Shown here piece by piece: positions 18,218 through 28,664 of a stretch of DNA of 35,226 nucleotides (position 1 is the first letter of the stretch; each line of letters starts with the position of its first letter). The position numbers and the translations under genes were made by a program. Under the pieces are notes generated by a model. The model had not been told where the DNA came from and did not search any database. It saw only the letters and a program-made list of their open reading frames with translations. This DNA is from an uncultured Acidobacteriota bacterium (GTDB lineage: Bacteria > Acidobacteriota > JAAYUB01): assembly GCA_937925645.1 (NCBI GenBank), contig CALAMB010000016.1, positions 1 to 35,226 of the forward strand. The letters run 5' to 3'.

Positions 18218-18499
18218 ATGGTGCGAATTGCCCGGATGTTCATCATTCTGCTGTTTGGCGTGGCCGCCGGCGCCCCGCTACAGGCCAATATCCCCTCTTC
18301 CGAACGAGACGCCTTGATTGCCATCTACAACGCCACCGGCGGGCCGAATTGGCATCACAACTACGGATGGCTGGGAAGCCCAGGAGGTGAAGGTGCCTGG
18401 TGCGGTGTCATACCGAACGAAGATTGGTCCCAGGGCTTCCGGTTGAGATTGGACGGGAATGGCCCGATCGGATCGTCACCCAATGAGATTACCCAATGA
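18218..18499 (+). pseudogene. Truncated LRR protein (signal peptide, N-cap and first repeat only)
   Basis: A 93-residue frame with an excellent ribosome site (GAGGAGG) starting 15 bases after the previous stop. It encodes a signal peptide (RMFIILLFGVAAGAPLQA) and the same LRR N-cap as the neighbours (IPSSERDALIAIYNATGGPNW). It then stops in what looks like the first LRR (LDGNGPIGSSPNEITQ). Its TGA overlaps an ATG at 18496. No LRR continues in other frames after the stop, so sequence has been lost; a simple frameshift does not explain it. It is either a remnant of a third copy or a short secreted protein. Confidence 0.65.
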
Positions 18500-18588
18500 A
18501 CGGAACTTTAAGAGTCCAACCCAGTGTGCTTGTTAACTTCGTTGCAGAAGGGTACCGGATAAGGGAATCATACACCACGGAGTTTTTT

Positions 18589-21500
18589 ATGGGCAGAATT
18601 TTCAACCATGTGCGAGGGCTCGTGGCCGTGTTTTTCTGCTGTTGCATTCTCTGTTTCGCTTCCATCGCGAGTGATTCCCCGGTCACCGTCCCGTCGCCTC
18701 AGGTTTTCCGGATCGATCCGGCGCTCGGCCTGGAGCTGTCGGCGGAGTGGTACAAGACCACCGCCGACGGCTGGACGCCGGTGTACCTGGAGATCGGCGG
18801 GATGACGTTCCCCCAGTGGATGGACTGGGAGGGCCGGATCGTGACCTACCCCTCCGGCGACGTGCCGGAGTCGCAGGTACTGGCCCGCTGGGACCTGGAA
18901 CGGGACCGACTGGCGGTCGGCGACCTGGAGCTCCCGCTACGTCTCGTCGCCGCCTCCGACGCCCGCGTGCGGGCAGTCGTGCCCGGGGAGTGGGTGGACG
19001 GGCGGATCCGGCTCCGGCTGGAGCGGGACACCGCGCGGGTCACCCTGTTCGGCGACCGCCTGCGGCTGGGATACCTGTTCCTGGACCGCCACCGCCGGGA
19101 GAAGGACGGTCGGTCGGAGCTCCTCCGGGCAGGTCCCTGCTCCCGCGACCCGTTGGTACTGGATGCCGCGGCGGGAGTGCTCCGCCTGAAGGCCCCTCTC
19201 GCCGGACAGGATGGATCGAGACCGCTCCGCACGCTGGCCGTACGCGAAGGTGCCCGCGGAAGCGGCACAGGCGATGGCGCAGGAACAGCGGCAGATTCAC
19301 CGGCTAGCTCGTCCGGCTGTCTGACCATCGGACAGACAGCCGACGATCCCAAAATCCCCATCGAGGAGCGGGAGGCGCTGATTGCCCTGTACACCAGTAC
19401 CAACGGAGACGCATGGCGAATGAAATCCGGTTGGAAGGGAATGGGCGAGAATCCGGACGACTTCAGCAACTGGGGCACCGAATGCGACTGGGAGTGCGTG
19501 GACTGCAGCGCTGACAGGCTGCATGTGACGTCACTGCACATGGAAGTCAACAACATGGTGGGTCCGCTGCCGTCGCAGATCAGCCAATTGACGATGCTGC
19601 AAGACCTGCGGATGTGGGGTAACTTTCTAACCACTTTGCCGGCCGAGTTGGGCCAGCTGCAATGGCTCCAGGATCTGGATCTGTCAGAAAACCGCATCGT
19701 CAGCCAGATCCCGGCCGCCCTCGGCGGCATGGCCAGCCTGCGCCGGTTGAACCTCAGTCACTCCGGGGCGCCTGATTTCCCGACCGGCGGGCTGTATGGC
19801 CCCATTCCCTCGGAACTCGGCAACCTGGCCAACCTGGAGGATCTAGATCTGCGGGGCAACCAACTCAGTGGAACTCTCCCGGCCGGTCTGGGCAACCTGG
19901 GGAGTCTGAAGTGGCTCGATCTCTCCCGGAACCAGTTGACGGGACCGCTGCCGGCGAGCGGAATCGGATGGACGCAGCTTCGGGAAATCCACCTGCAATC
20001 CAACCAGCTCGACGGCGCCATCCCCGCGTGGCTGGGGGAACTGCCCAGCCTGACCCGGCTGAACCTGGGACAGAACCGGTTTTCAGGTGGGATTCCCCCT
20101 ACCATCGGCGATCTCAGCCATCTTGAGATGCTCCATCTCCGTGGCAACGAACTGAACGGTAAAATCCCTGATTCACTTTGTAACCTGACGAACCTGTACT
20201 GGTTCGATCTCAGCGACAACCAACTCACCGACGCAATCCCCCACGACATCGGCAACCTGACGAAACTCCAGTACCTGTATCTGAGCCACAACAGCCTCAC
20301 CGGGCGGATCCCGTACAGTGTGGGCAAGCTGGCCGAGATCCAGCCCCTGGACCTGAGCTACAACGACCTCACCGGCGGCTGGCCGGTCAACATCTGGGAA
20401 ATCCCCCTGACTGTGTTCGGGGTGGGGCACAACCCGCGGCTGTGCGAAAGCGACGTCTGCTGCGCCGTCTACGACGAGGGGGACGGGCCGGAGTACTATG
20501 TGCCCTCCTGCTCTCTCGACCTGGACCGCTTCGGCGAGTGCTGCCCTCTGGCCAAGCAGTCGGTCGGGGTGACGCCGGATGAATTTTCGAAGATTGACAA
20601 AGCTCTCTCCGGGACAACGACCGTGACCATCAATCCACTGGGCGAAATCGACTACCACCCCGACATCCTGAAATGGAGCGGTAAGCTGACCTCGGAGCGG
20701 GTTCAGCCGGCGGCGCCCCGGCCATGGGGGCAGTTGGAGGAGTTGTACCTGGACCACAACCGGATCCACGGCCAGTGGCAGATGGACTTCAGCGACATGC
20801 CGGCGCTGGAGGTGCTGGGCGTCAACTCCAACGCCCTGCGCGGGACGATCCCGTCCTCGGTCCCGGAACTGGCGGCACTGCGGTCGCTCAACGTGAACGA
20901 TAACGGCCTCACCGCCGGCGACGGCGCCACCGCGGCGGTGCTGGCGGAACTCAATTCCTTCTGGTCCCTCTCCCAGACCGTGCCGCCCACCGACGTGCGG
21001 GTAGGCTCCCTGTCCGACACCGCGGTGATGGTGAGCTGGACGCCCATCGAACAGTGGGGCAACGCCGGCGGATACCGGGTGTACTATGCCGCCCAGCCCG
21101 ACGGCGAATGGAAACTGGCGGGCGTCACCCCGGACAAGAGCACCGACTTCTTCACCGTGACGAACCTCATCATGGGCACCACCTATCTCTTCGCCGTGCA
21201 AAGCTGGACCGAGCCGAATGCAGCCAACGCCAACCGGGTGGAGAGCGACTGGGGCGTCGTCGTGTCGGCCGTGCCAGGGGTGGAGAGCGTTCTACTCAGT
21301 GGCTCGGTGACTGACGCCGTCGGCTGGGGGGTGCCCGGGATCGGCCTGAGTTTCAGTGGTACCGACCTGCTGGCGGTCACCGACGCCATCGGCCGCTGGT
21401 GGCAGCCGGTGCCCATGGGCTGGAGCGGTATCGTTCGGCCGTCGCTCGGCCGCTCCGCCTTCCAACCCGAGACGGAGTCCTTCACCAACCTGACCAACGA

Positions 21501-21726
21501 CCGGACCGGCGTCGACTTCACCCTGGCGGTCCTCACCGACGACCGCGCCATGGGGGATCTGGACGACAACGGCCGGACCAACGTGGTGGATCTCAGCCGA
21601 CTGTTGCACGTCTTCCTCTATCACTTCAACCAACCCTCGCCCGGCTGGGTCGCCGACTTCAACGACGACGGCTACATATCGCCCGACGACGTGGACCTGT
21701 TCCGCCACTACCTGGCGGACAACTGA
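18589..21726 (+). CDS. Secreted LRR protein with fibronectin-III and dockerin-like modules
   Basis: A 1045-residue exported protein. The chosen start is followed by a signal peptide (HVRGLVAVFFCCCILCFASIA) and preceded by GGAG 6 bases upstream; the frame is open to an ATG at 18496. An N-terminal beta-rich domain (about residues 25-240) lies before the LRR N-cap (EEREALIALYTSTNGDAW) and about 12 plant-type LRRs, some longer than 24 residues. A Cys-rich insert (CESDVCCAVYDEGDG...CCPLAKQ) and three more LRRs follow. The protein ends with a fibronectin-III domain (TDVRVGSLSDTAVMVSWTP), a carboxypeptidase-regulatory-like module (GSVTDAVGWGVPGIGL...) and a dockerin-like tail (GDLDDNGRTNVVDLSRLL, ADFNDDGYISPDDVDLF). 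It shares its plan with the protein at 13455 and probably arose by duplication plus domain exchange. Confidence 0.88.
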   Translation: MGRIFNHVRGLVAVFFCCCILCFASIASDSPVTVPSPQVFRIDPALGLELSAEWYKTTADGWTPVYLEIGGMTFPQWMDWEGRIVTYPSGDVPESQVLARWDLERDRLAVGDLELPLRLVAASDARVRAVVPGEWVDGRIRLRLERDTARVTLFGDRLRLGYLFLDRHRREKDGRSELLRAGPCSRDPLVLDAAAGVLRLKAPLAGQDGSRPLRTLAVREGARGSGTGDGAGTAADSPASSSGCLTIGQTADDPKIPIEEREALIALYTSTNGDAWRMKSGWKGMGENPDDFSNWGTECDWECVDCSADRLHVTSLHMEVNNMVGPLPSQISQLTMLQDLRMWGNFLTTLPAELGQLQWLQDLDLSENRIVSQIPAALGGMASLRRLNLSHSGAPDFPTGGLYGPIPSELGNLANLEDLDLRGNQLSGTLPAGLGNLGSLKWLDLSRNQLTGPLPASGIGWTQLREIHLQSNQLDGAIPAWLGELPSLTRLNLGQNRFSGGIPPTIGDLSHLEMLHLRGNELNGKIPDSLCNLTNLYWFDLSDNQLTDAIPHDIGNLTKLQYLYLSHNSLTGRIPYSVGKLAEIQPLDLSYNDLTGGWPVNIWEIPLTVFGVGHNPRLCESDVCCAVYDEGDGPEYYVPSCSLDLDRFGECCPLAKQSVGVTPDEFSKIDKALSGTTTVTINPLGEIDYHPDILKWSGKLTSERVQPAAPRPWGQLEELYLDHNRIHGQWQMDFSDMPALEVLGVNSNALRGTIPSSVPELAALRSLNVNDNGLTAGDGATAAVLAELNSFWSLSQTVPPTDVRVGSLSDTAVMVSWTPIEQWGNAGGYRVYYAAQPDGEWKLAGVTPDKSTDFFTVTNLIMGTTYLFAVQSWTEPNAANANRVESDWGVVVSAVPGVESVLLSGSVTDAVGWGVPGIGLSFSGTDLLAVTDAIGRWWQPVPMGWSGIVRPSLGRSAFQPETESFTNLTNDRTGVDFTLAVLTDDRAMGDLDDNGRTNVVDLSRLLHVFLYHFNQPSPGWVADFNDDGYISPDDVDLFRHYLADN

Positions 21727-22509
21727 GCCCGCACTTTTGCGCTTTCGGAGTGCACGAACCGGACGGCTACAAGATCCACCAGTGATTTGTCTCTTTCCTC
21801 GAGCCTCAACTCATTGCGTAAACGGTTGATGATCCTTCCCCGTCGGCCGGGGTGCCACCCCTGGACCCTGCCGAGGGAATACGATCCCCTGGGACTCCCC
21901 GCTCGCTCTCTGACAAACCTGGAGTCTCACTTTAACCGAAAGCGGCGATCGGATAGAATCGGTGAAAATAACTCCAGCCAGCCACGCGGTCAAGCGATCT
22001 CGCCGCCGTCCCACAGTTGTTTCAGTAGAATCGGCACTCCGGCTTTCGATGCCTCGGCCGGGTCGTCCATTCCTGGGAACGAGCAAGGTTGAAGGGCTCC
22101 CCGGCCCGCTGCTGCGATATAAACAGCTGCCGCCCCTATCCCGATCAAAGCGGGATGTGTCCTGCTACAATTCATCCTCGCTTCCGGACGGTGAGACTTT
22201 CGTTTTTCTTCCCACCCGCTCCGTCGCCACGCTGGCCCTTCGCTGCCTCACACCTTGGCTGTCGTGTCATTCTGCTCCGAGTGGGATCGCCTTCGTAGGA
22301 GATTGGCCGGGCCGGGCCGCTTAACGGCGGTTCGCTAACCGCCCGCTAGGGCTGTGCGACCATCCGGGCTCAGTTGAATATAAAAGGCCACCGTTTGTCG
22401 TCTGACAAGGGAACAGTCCCTTAACTTCGCCACAATTCTCTATCTCCAACTGAAGATTTCAAAGAAGTGCCGGATCAGATTATTTGTTCGTAACCGATTA
22501 TTTTATATA
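21727..22509. other. Intergenic region without a supported gene
   Basis: About 780 bases between the LRR gene and the efflux promoter. It holds repeat copy B (21847-21900), a 7-bp hairpin GGCGGTT-N4-AACCGCC (22326-22343), TTGTC-N4-GACAA followed by AAGGGA-N4-TCCCTT near 22395-22425, and no reading frame that looks like protein. I see no tRNA or known riboswitch in it. Confidence 0.55.
21847..21900. repeat. Dispersed GC-rich intergenic repeat, copy B
   Basis: Same element as at 247-302: CCGGGG/CCACCCC hairpin-like start, the core GCCGAGGGAATACGATCCCC with one base changed, and a final GGACTCCCC. Both copies are in non-coding DNA and in the same orientation in the window. Confidence 0.6.
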
Positions 22510-22538
22510 TTGACATTTTGTATACGACCTCTCATAAT
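22510..22538 (+). promoter_or_regulatory. Near-consensus promoter of the RND efflux operon
   Basis: TTGACA (22510-22515), a 17-base spacer and CATAAT (22533-22538) in a locally AT-rich stretch. CTCAT-N7-ATGAG (22531-22547) surrounds the -10 and could be a repressor site, for instance for the MarR or TetR protein encoded downstream. It leaves a leader of about 125 bases before the first gene. Confidence 0.7.
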
Positions 22539-22669
22539 TCTAATGAGGGTGACGATTGAGGAGCACTTCTGATTCGTTTGTCGTGTGTAGAAGCAACAGC
22601 CTGTGACAGCATCCTCCCAATCGGCCGACTACACCCACTCTAGCGCCTCAAGTTCAGGAGGAATCGAGC

Positions 22670-23911
22670 ATGATTTCGCGAGTTCGCCGGATGATTCTTG
22701 GCTCTGTTAGTTGTCTGCTAGCAGGACTTTTGCTCAGCGGATGCCAGAAAGCCGCCCCCCCGCCCCCGATGGGGCCGGCGGAGGTCGCCTTCGTGACGGT
22801 TCAACCCGAGCCGATCGTGCTGACCACCGAGCTGCCGGGCCGCACCGCGGCCTTTCTGGTGGCCGAGATCCGACCGCAGGTCAACGGGCTCATCCTGAAA
22901 CGCCCGTTCCTCGAGGGCGCCTTCGTCAATGCCGGCGACCTGCTCTACCAGATCGACCCGGCGCCCTACCAGGCCGCCTTCGACCAGGCCAAGGCCGCCC
23001 TGGCCACGGCGGAAGCCGAGCTGGTCGTGGCCGAGGCCAACCTGCCCGCCCTGCGCGCCCGGGCGGAGCGCTTCCAGGAGCTGGCGGCCATCCACGCGGT
23101 GGGGCAGCAGGACTCCGACGACGCCAACGCCGCGCTCCGGCAGGCCGAGGCGGCCATCGCCGCCCGCAAGGCCGCCGTGGAAATGAGCCGCACCGCCGTG
23201 GAGAGCGCCCGGATCAACCTCTCCTACACCCCGATCACCGCGCCGATCTCCGGGCGCATCGGCAAGTCCAACGTCACCGTCGGCGCGATGGTGACCGCTT
23301 ACCAGCCCATCCCCCTGGCCGTCATCCAGCAGATGGACCCCATCTACGTGGACGTGACCCAGGCCACCGCCGAGTTGCAGCGCCTGCGGCGGAAACTGGA
23401 GAACGGCACCCTCAAGCTCAACGGCCGGAGCCAGAGCCGGGTCCGCCTGCTGCTGGAAGACGGCTCCGCCTACCCGCAGGCGGGGACCCTGAAATTCCGC
23501 GACGTCACGGTGGATCCCACCACGGGATCGGTCACGCTGCGGATGGTCTTCCCCAACCCCGAGCAGGTTCTCCTGCCCGGCATGTTCGTGCGGGCGGTGG
23601 TGGAAGAGGGCACGAACGAACAGGCCCTCCTGGTGCCCCAGCAGGGCGTCAGCCGCGACCCCAAGGGGAGCCCGGTCGCCTGGGTGGTGAATACGGCCGA
23701 CAAAGTGGAGCAGCGGATGCTGGAATTGGACCGGCCCATCGGCGACCGCTGGCTCGTCACCAGCGGCCTGGCCGCCGGTGACCGGCTGATCGTCGAGGGT
23801 CTCCAAAAGGTCCGCCCGGGCGATCCGGTCCGGGCCGTGCCGTTCACGAAGCAGGAGACGGGCCAACCGGCGGCGGGCGGAAGCCAGCCGGCCGCCGGGC
23901 CGCAGAAGTAG
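22670..23911 (+). CDS. RND efflux periplasmic adaptor (membrane fusion protein, AcrA/MexA type)
   Basis: A 413-residue lipoprotein with lipobox LLLSGC (Cys25), to be anchored in the inner membrane facing the periplasm. It has the adaptor order: lipoyl half ([12 protein letters not shown]...[12 protein letters not shown]), alpha-helical coiled-coil hairpin ([19 protein letters not shown] ... [20 protein letters not shown]), second lipoyl half ([20 protein letters not shown]), then beta-barrel and membrane-proximal domains ([20 protein letters not shown]). It bridges the pump and the outer-membrane channel encoded just downstream. ATG 22670 has a strong AGGAGGA. It is the first gene of a three-gene operon, and the next gene starts 8 bases after its stop. 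Confidence 0.95.
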   Translation: MISRVRRMILGSVSCLLAGLLLSGCQKAAPPPPMGPAEVAFVTVQPEPIVLTTELPGRTAAFLVAEIRPQVNGLILKRPFLEGAFVNAGDLLYQIDPAPYQAAFDQAKAALATAEAELVVAEANLPALRARAERFQELAAIHAVGQQDSDDANAALRQAEAAIAARKAAVEMSRTAVESARINLSYTPITAPISGRIGKSNVTVGAMVTAYQPIPLAVIQQMDPIYVDVTQATAELQRLRRKLENGTLKLNGRSQSRVRLLLEDGSAYPQAGTLKFRDVTVDPTTGSVTLRMVFPNPEQVLLPGMFVRAVVEEGTNEQALLVPQQGVSRDPKGSPVAWVVNTADKVEQRMLELDRPIGDRWLVTSGLAAGDRLIVEGLQKVRPGDPVRAVPFTKQETGQPAAGGSQPAAGPQK

Positions 23912-23919
23912 GGGGAACG

Positions 23920-26900
23920 ATGCTATCCAGATTCTTCATCGACCGCCCGGTCTTCGCCTGGGTCATTGCCATCGCCATGATGCTGGGCGGCGGCCTGGCG
24001 ATCTACAACCTGCCCGTCTCCCAGTATCCGCCCATCGCCCCGCCGTCCATCTCCATCACGGCCTTCTACCCCGGGGCGTCGGCCAAGACGGTGGAAGACA
24101 GCGTGGTCCAGATCATCGAGCAGAAGATGACCGGCCTGGACAAGATGCTGTACATGTCCGCCACCAGCGACTCGTCCGGGTCGGGGGCCATCACCCTCAC
24201 CTTCGCCCCCGGCACCGACCCCGACCTGGCCTGGGCCAAGGTGCAGAACAAGCTCCAGCTGGCCCTGCCGGTCCTGCCCGAGGTGGTGCAGCGCCAGGGC
24301 ATCACCGTCAGCAAGTCCACCCGCAACTACCTGATGCTGGTCGGCCTCGTCTCCGAGAGCGACACCATCGACCAGTTCGATCTGAGCGATTACGCCATCT
24401 CGCAGATCCAGCCGTCCCTGGCCCGGGTGCCGGGGGTGGGGGAGGTGGAGGCGTTCGGCTCCCAGTACGCCATGCGGGTGTGGCTCGACCCGGACCGGCT
24501 GACCAAGTACAACATGACCTCCACCGACGTGATCGCGGCCATCCGGCTCTACAACGTGGAGGTCTCCGCCGGGCAGTTCGGCGGGTCGCCGGCAGTCCCG
24601 GGCCAGCGCCTCAACGCCTCCATCATCGTCCAGTCGCTGCTGAAGACCCCCGAGGAGTTCGGGGCCATCCCGCTGCGCACCAACATGGACGGCTCGGTGG
24701 TGCGCGTCCGCGACGTGGCGCGCACCGAGCTGGGCACCGAATTCTACGACTCCCGGGCCAAGTACAACGGCCGGCCGGCGGGCGTCCTGGCCATCCGCCA
24801 GGAGGCCGGCGCCAACGCCCTGGATACCGCCGCGGCGGTGAAGGCCAAGATGCAGGACCTGTCGCGGTATTTCCCTCCCGGCGTGAAGGTCGTCTACCCC
24901 TACGACACGACCCCGTTCGTGCGGGTCGCCATCGACGAGGTGGTCAAGACCCTGTTCGAGGCCATCATCCTGGTGTTCCTGGTCATGTACCTCTTCCTCG
25001 GGAACCTGCGGGCGACCCTGATCCCGACCATCGCCGTGCCGGTGGTCCTCCTGGGGACGTTCGGCGTGCTGGCCCTGTTCGGATTCTCCATCAACATGCT
25101 GACCATGTTCGCCATGGTGCTGGCCATCGGGCTCCTGGTGGACGACGCCATCGTCGTGGTGGAAAACGTCGAGCGGGTCATGAGCGAGGAGGGCCTCCCC
25201 CCGAAGGAGGCCACCCGCAAGTCCATGGGCGAGATCAGCGGAGCCCTGATCGGCATCGGCCTGGTGCTGTCGGCGGTCTTCGGTCCCATGATGTTCTTCC
25301 CCGGCTCCACCGGCGTCATCTACCGGCAGTTCTCCATCACCGTCATCGCCGCCATGCTGCTGTCGGTGCTGGTCGCCCTGATCCTGACGCCCGTGCTGTG
25401 CGCCTCCCTCCTCAAGCCGGTGGCCAAGGGGCACGAGGCGGCCGAGACCGGCTTCCGGCTGTTCCGGCCGTTCTTCCTCCTGTTCGACCGCGGCTTCAAC
25501 TTCCTGCGTCGGAAGTACACGGGACTGGTGGGACATTTCATTGCGGTCCGGATTCCCTACGTCCTCATCTTCCTCCTGATCGTGGGCGGGCTGTTCTACC
25601 TCTTCCAGCGGATGCCCACCGCCTACCTGCCCGACGAGGACCAGGGGATCATCTTGGCCATGGTGCAACTTCACGAGGGATCGACCCTGGAGCAGACCGA
25701 CGCTGTCATGACCCGGATTCGACACCATTTCCTGGAGGACCAGAAGGAGGCGGTGAAATCCGTCTTGACCATCGCCGGCAACAGTTTTGCCGGCCGGGGC
25801 CAGAACCAGGGCATGGCCTTCGTTATGCTCAAGGACTGGGAACTGCGCCAGCGGCCGGACCTCAAGGTGAAGGCCGTCGCCGGAAGGGCCATGGGCGCCT
25901 TTTCCCAGTTCCGGGACGCCCTGGCGTTCGCCTTCCCGCCCCCGGCGGTGATCGAGCTGGGCACCGCGAAGGGTTTCGACTTCGAGCTGCAGGATCGCGG
26001 CGGTCTCGGGCACGACAAGCTCATGGAAGCCCGCATACAGCTGCTCATGCAGGCGGCCCGCGATCCGCGGCTGACCTCCGTCCGTCCCAACGGCATGGCC
26101 GACGTCCCCCAGTACAAGGTGGACGTGGACTGGGAAAAGGCCGGCACCCTCGGCGTCAGCGTCAGCGCGGTCCAGAGCACCATCGCCACGGCCTTCGGCA
26201 CCGCCTACATCAACGACTTCATCCAGGGCGGCCGGGTCAAGCGCGTGTATGCCCAGGCCGATGCACCGTACCGCATGCTGCCCAAAGACCTGGACCGGTT
26301 GTACGTCCGCAACAGCCAGGGCGGGATGGTCCCCGTCTCGGCCCTCGCCACGGGGCATTGGATCTATGCCTCCCCCCGCCTGGAACGCTACAACGCGTTT
26401 CCGGCGCTGAACTTCCAGGGCGAAGCCGCCCCCGGCCGCAGTTCCGGCGAGGCCATGAAGGCGATGGAGGAAATCGTCGCCAAGCTGCCCAAGGGCATCG
26501 GCTACGACTGGACGGGCGTCTCCTACCAGGAGCGGGCGGCCCAGGCCCAGACCGGGCTGTTGTACACCTTCTCGATCCTGGCCATATTCCTCGTGCTGGC
26601 GGCTCTCTACGAGAGCTGGACGATCCCCATCTCCATCCTGCTGGCCCTCCCCCTGGGCGTCATCGGCGGCGTGCTGGGCACCTCCCTCCGGGGGCTGCCC
26701 AACGACGTCTACTTCCAGATCGGCCTCCTGACCGTGCTGGGCCTGACCACCAAGAACGCCATCCTGATCGTCCAGTTCGCCAAGATCCGCATCGAGGAGG
26801 AAGGGGTGGGCCTGATCGAGGCCACCCTGGAGGGGGCCCGGCTCCGGCTGCGTCCCATCGTCATGACGTCGCTGGCCTTCGGCTTCGGCGTGCTGCCGCT

Positions 26901-27102
26901 GGCCATCGCCTCCGGAGCGGGCGCGGGGGCCCAGCAGGCCATCGGCACAAGCGTCCTGGGCGGCATGGTCACCGCCACCTTCCTGGCCATCTTCTTCATC
27001 CCCCTGTTCTTCGTGATCGTGGTGCAGCTGTTCGGGAGAAAGAAGCGCCAGCCGGCCGGACCGCCCCGGCCCGAGGCCGCCAACCCGGCGGAGGGAGACT
27101 GA
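23920..27102 (+). CDS. RND multidrug efflux permease (HAE1 family, AcrB/MexB type)
   Basis: A 1060-residue inner-membrane proton/drug antiporter of full family length with 12 expected membrane spans. It starts with the family signature [16 protein letters not shown] and [15 protein letters not shown]. Proton-relay residues are present: the Asp pair in [17 protein letters not shown] (Asp408 and Asp409, equal to AcrB 407/408) and Lys945 in [14 protein letters not shown]. The two large periplasmic loops of the porter and docking domains are present. It exports drugs, detergents or similar amphiphiles through the trimeric complex with the flanking gene products. No defect is seen. The stop is separated by a single base from the start of the channel gene. 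Confidence 0.96.
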   Translation: MLSRFFIDRPVFAWVIAIAMMLGGGLAIYNLPVSQYPPIAPPSISITAFYPGASAKTVEDSVVQIIEQKMTGLDKMLYMSATSDSSGSGAITLTFAPGTDPDLAWAKVQNKLQLALPVLPEVVQRQGITVSKSTRNYLMLVGLVSESDTIDQFDLSDYAISQIQPSLARVPGVGEVEAFGSQYAMRVWLDPDRLTKYNMTSTDVIAAIRLYNVEVSAGQFGGSPAVPGQRLNASIIVQSLLKTPEEFGAIPLRTNMDGSVVRVRDVARTELGTEFYDSRAKYNGRPAGVLAIRQEAGANALDTAAAVKAKMQDLSRYFPPGVKVVYPYDTTPFVRVAIDEVVKTLFEAIILVFLVMYLFLGNLRATLIPTIAVPVVLLGTFGVLALFGFSINMLTMFAMVLAIGLLVDDAIVVVENVERVMSEEGLPPKEATRKSMGEISGALIGIGLVLSAVFGPMMFFPGSTGVIYRQFSITVIAAMLLSVLVALILTPVLCASLLKPVAKGHEAAETGFRLFRPFFLLFDRGFNFLRRKYTGLVGHFIAVRIPYVLIFLLIVGGLFYLFQRMPTAYLPDEDQGIILAMVQLHEGSTLEQTDAVMTRIRHHFLEDQKEAVKSVLTIAGNSFAGRGQNQGMAFVMLKDWELRQRPDLKVKAVAGRAMGAFSQFRDALAFAFPPPAVIELGTAKGFDFELQDRGGLGHDKLMEARIQLLMQAARDPRLTSVRPNGMADVPQYKVDVDWEKAGTLGVSVSAVQSTIATAFGTAYINDFIQGGRVKRVYAQADAPYRMLPKDLDRLYVRNSQGGMVPVSALATGHWIYASPRLERYNAFPALNFQGEAAPGRSSGEAMKAMEEIVAKLPKGIGYDWTGVSYQERAAQAQTGLLYTFSILAIFLVLAALYESWTIPISILLALPLGVIGGVLGTSLRGLPNDVYFQIGLLTVLGLTTKNAILIVQFAKIRIEEEGVGLIEATLEGARLRLRPIVMTSLAFGFGVLPLAIASGAGAGAQQAIGTSVLGGMVTATFLAIFFIPLFFVIVVQLFGRKKRQPAGPPRPEAANPAEGD

Positions 27103-27103
27103 G

Positions 27104-28579
27104 ATGACACGAAACCTGATTTTACTCCTGGGGCTCGCCCTCATCCTGACCGGGTGCCCGAAGAAACAGACGTATGAGCAGCCCCCCGCGCCGATTCCCG
27201 CCGCCTGGCCGGAGGGCGCCACTCCGCCGGCCGCCGCCGCCCCCGCCGCCGCCGACCTCGGCTGGCGGGAGTTCTTCGCCGACCCCCTGCTCCAGTCCGT
27301 CATCGAGCTGACGCTCGAACACAACCGCGACCTGCGGGCGGCGGCCCTGAACGTCGAAAAGGTCCAGGCCCTGTACCGCATCCAGCGCGCCGAGCTGTAC
27401 CCCACCCTGGGTGTTGGCGCCGGGGTGGAGGCCCAGCGCACACCTGGTACCATGACGTCATCGGGCAATGCAGACACCGGCGGCCAGTACACCGTGGGAT
27501 TGATCACTTCCACGTGGGAACTGGATTTCTTCGGCCGCATCCGCAGCCTGAAGCAAGCGGCCCTGGAACAATACTTCGCCACGGAACAGGCCCGCACCGC
27601 CATCCAGATCTCACTGGTAGCCGCAATCGCCCAGAGTTACCTGGCCCTGGCCGCCGACCAGGAGAACCTGCAACTGGCGCAAGCCACCCTGGACGCGCAG
27701 CAGGCTTCCCTGGAGCTGATCCGGCATTCCCGGGAATTCGGCATCGCCTCCGACCTGGACGTGTACGAAGCGCAGGCCCAGGTGGATGTAGCCCGGGTGG
27801 ACATCGCTCGCTATAAGGGCCAGGTCGCCCTGGACCGGAATGCCCTCGACCTGCTGGCCGGGGCGCCGGTGCCGGACGACCTGCTGCCCGACCGGCTGGA
27901 CGGGGACGGCTCCCTGCGGGATGTCACCGCCGGCCTGCCTTCCGACGTGCTGCTCCGCCGGCCCGACATCCTCGCGGCGGAGCACCAGCTGAAAGCCGCC
28001 TACGCCAATATCGAAGCCGCCCGCGCGGCGTTCTTCCCGCGGATCACCCTGACCGCCGGCGCCGGCCTGGTCAGCAGTGACCTGTCCGACCTGTTCAAGG
28101 CCGGGGCCGGCACGTGGAGCTTCGCCCCGCAGGCACTGCTGCCCATCTTCGACTCTGGCGCCCGGAAGGCCGGGTACGACGTCGCCCAGACCGACCGGGA
28201 TCTGGCCGTGGCCGCCTACGAGCAGGTCATCCAGGCGGCCTTCCGGGAAGTCAGCGACTCGCTGGCCCTGCGGGCCACCCTGGCCGACCAGCAGGCCGCG
28301 CAGCAGGCCTTGGTAAACTCCCTCAATGCGACGTTCCGCTTGTCCGAAGCCCGCTACCAGGCCGGCATCGACAGCTACCTGGGCGTCCTGGTGGCCCAGC
28401 GGTCGCTCTACCTGGCCCAGCAGGGGCTGGTCTCCCTGCACCTGGCCCGGCTGGGCAACCAGGTCAACCTCTATAAAGTCTTGGGCGGTGGGCTTGTAGA
28501 AGGATCACCAGGACGAACAGTACCGCTTATCAATGATGCCGATTCAACTTCTTCTAAGAAGGTCCCCGATGTGGATTGA
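27104..28579 (+). CDS. RND outer-membrane efflux channel, NodT-type lipoprotein (OprM-like)
   Basis: A 491-residue TolC-family channel lipoprotein with lipobox LILTGC (Cys18). It has the two repeated OEP halves: first LTLEHNRDLRAAALNVEKVQALYRI with LGVGAGVEAQR, then LLRRPDILAAEHQLKAAYANIEAARAAFFPRITLTAGAG, the hallmark of the second half. It would form the trimeric outer-membrane tunnel for the pump encoded upstream. ATG 27104 overlaps the end region of the permease gene and follows GGAGGGAG. The last 30 residues after the family's usual end are Ser/Thr/Asp-rich and may be a tail. Confidence 0.95.
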   Translation: MTRNLILLLGLALILTGCPKKQTYEQPPAPIPAAWPEGATPPAAAAPAAADLGWREFFADPLLQSVIELTLEHNRDLRAAALNVEKVQALYRIQRAELYPTLGVGAGVEAQRTPGTMTSSGNADTGGQYTVGLITSTWELDFFGRIRSLKQAALEQYFATEQARTAIQISLVAAIAQSYLALAADQENLQLAQATLDAQQASLELIRHSREFGIASDLDVYEAQAQVDVARVDIARYKGQVALDRNALDLLAGAPVPDDLLPDRLDGDGSLRDVTAGLPSDVLLRRPDILAAEHQLKAAYANIEAARAAFFPRITLTAGAGLVSSDLSDLFKAGAGTWSFAPQALLPIFDSGARKAGYDVAQTDRDLAVAAYEQVIQAAFREVSDSLALRATLADQQAAQQALVNSLNATFRLSEARYQAGIDSYLGVLVAQRSLYLAQQGLVSLHLARLGNQVNLYKVLGGGLVEGSPGRTVPLINDADSTSSKKVPDVD

Positions 28580-28664
28580 TTCAGCACAGAAATCCAAAGG
28601 ACGATTCGGTGCATTCGCCCGAGGCGGGATGTGAAGAATTTTTTTCTGATCTGAGGAGGGTGGT

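Noticed and set aside
22326..22343. Hairpin GGCGGTT-N4-AACCGCC as part of a tRNA or known RNA gene
   Set aside because: No acceptor stem, anticodon arm or T-arm can be placed around it, and no known riboswitch motif is visible.
22670..28579. Efflux operon as a novel system
   Set aside because: All three proteins have ordinary length, order and key residues of a tripartite RND pump; nothing unusual beyond its promoter.
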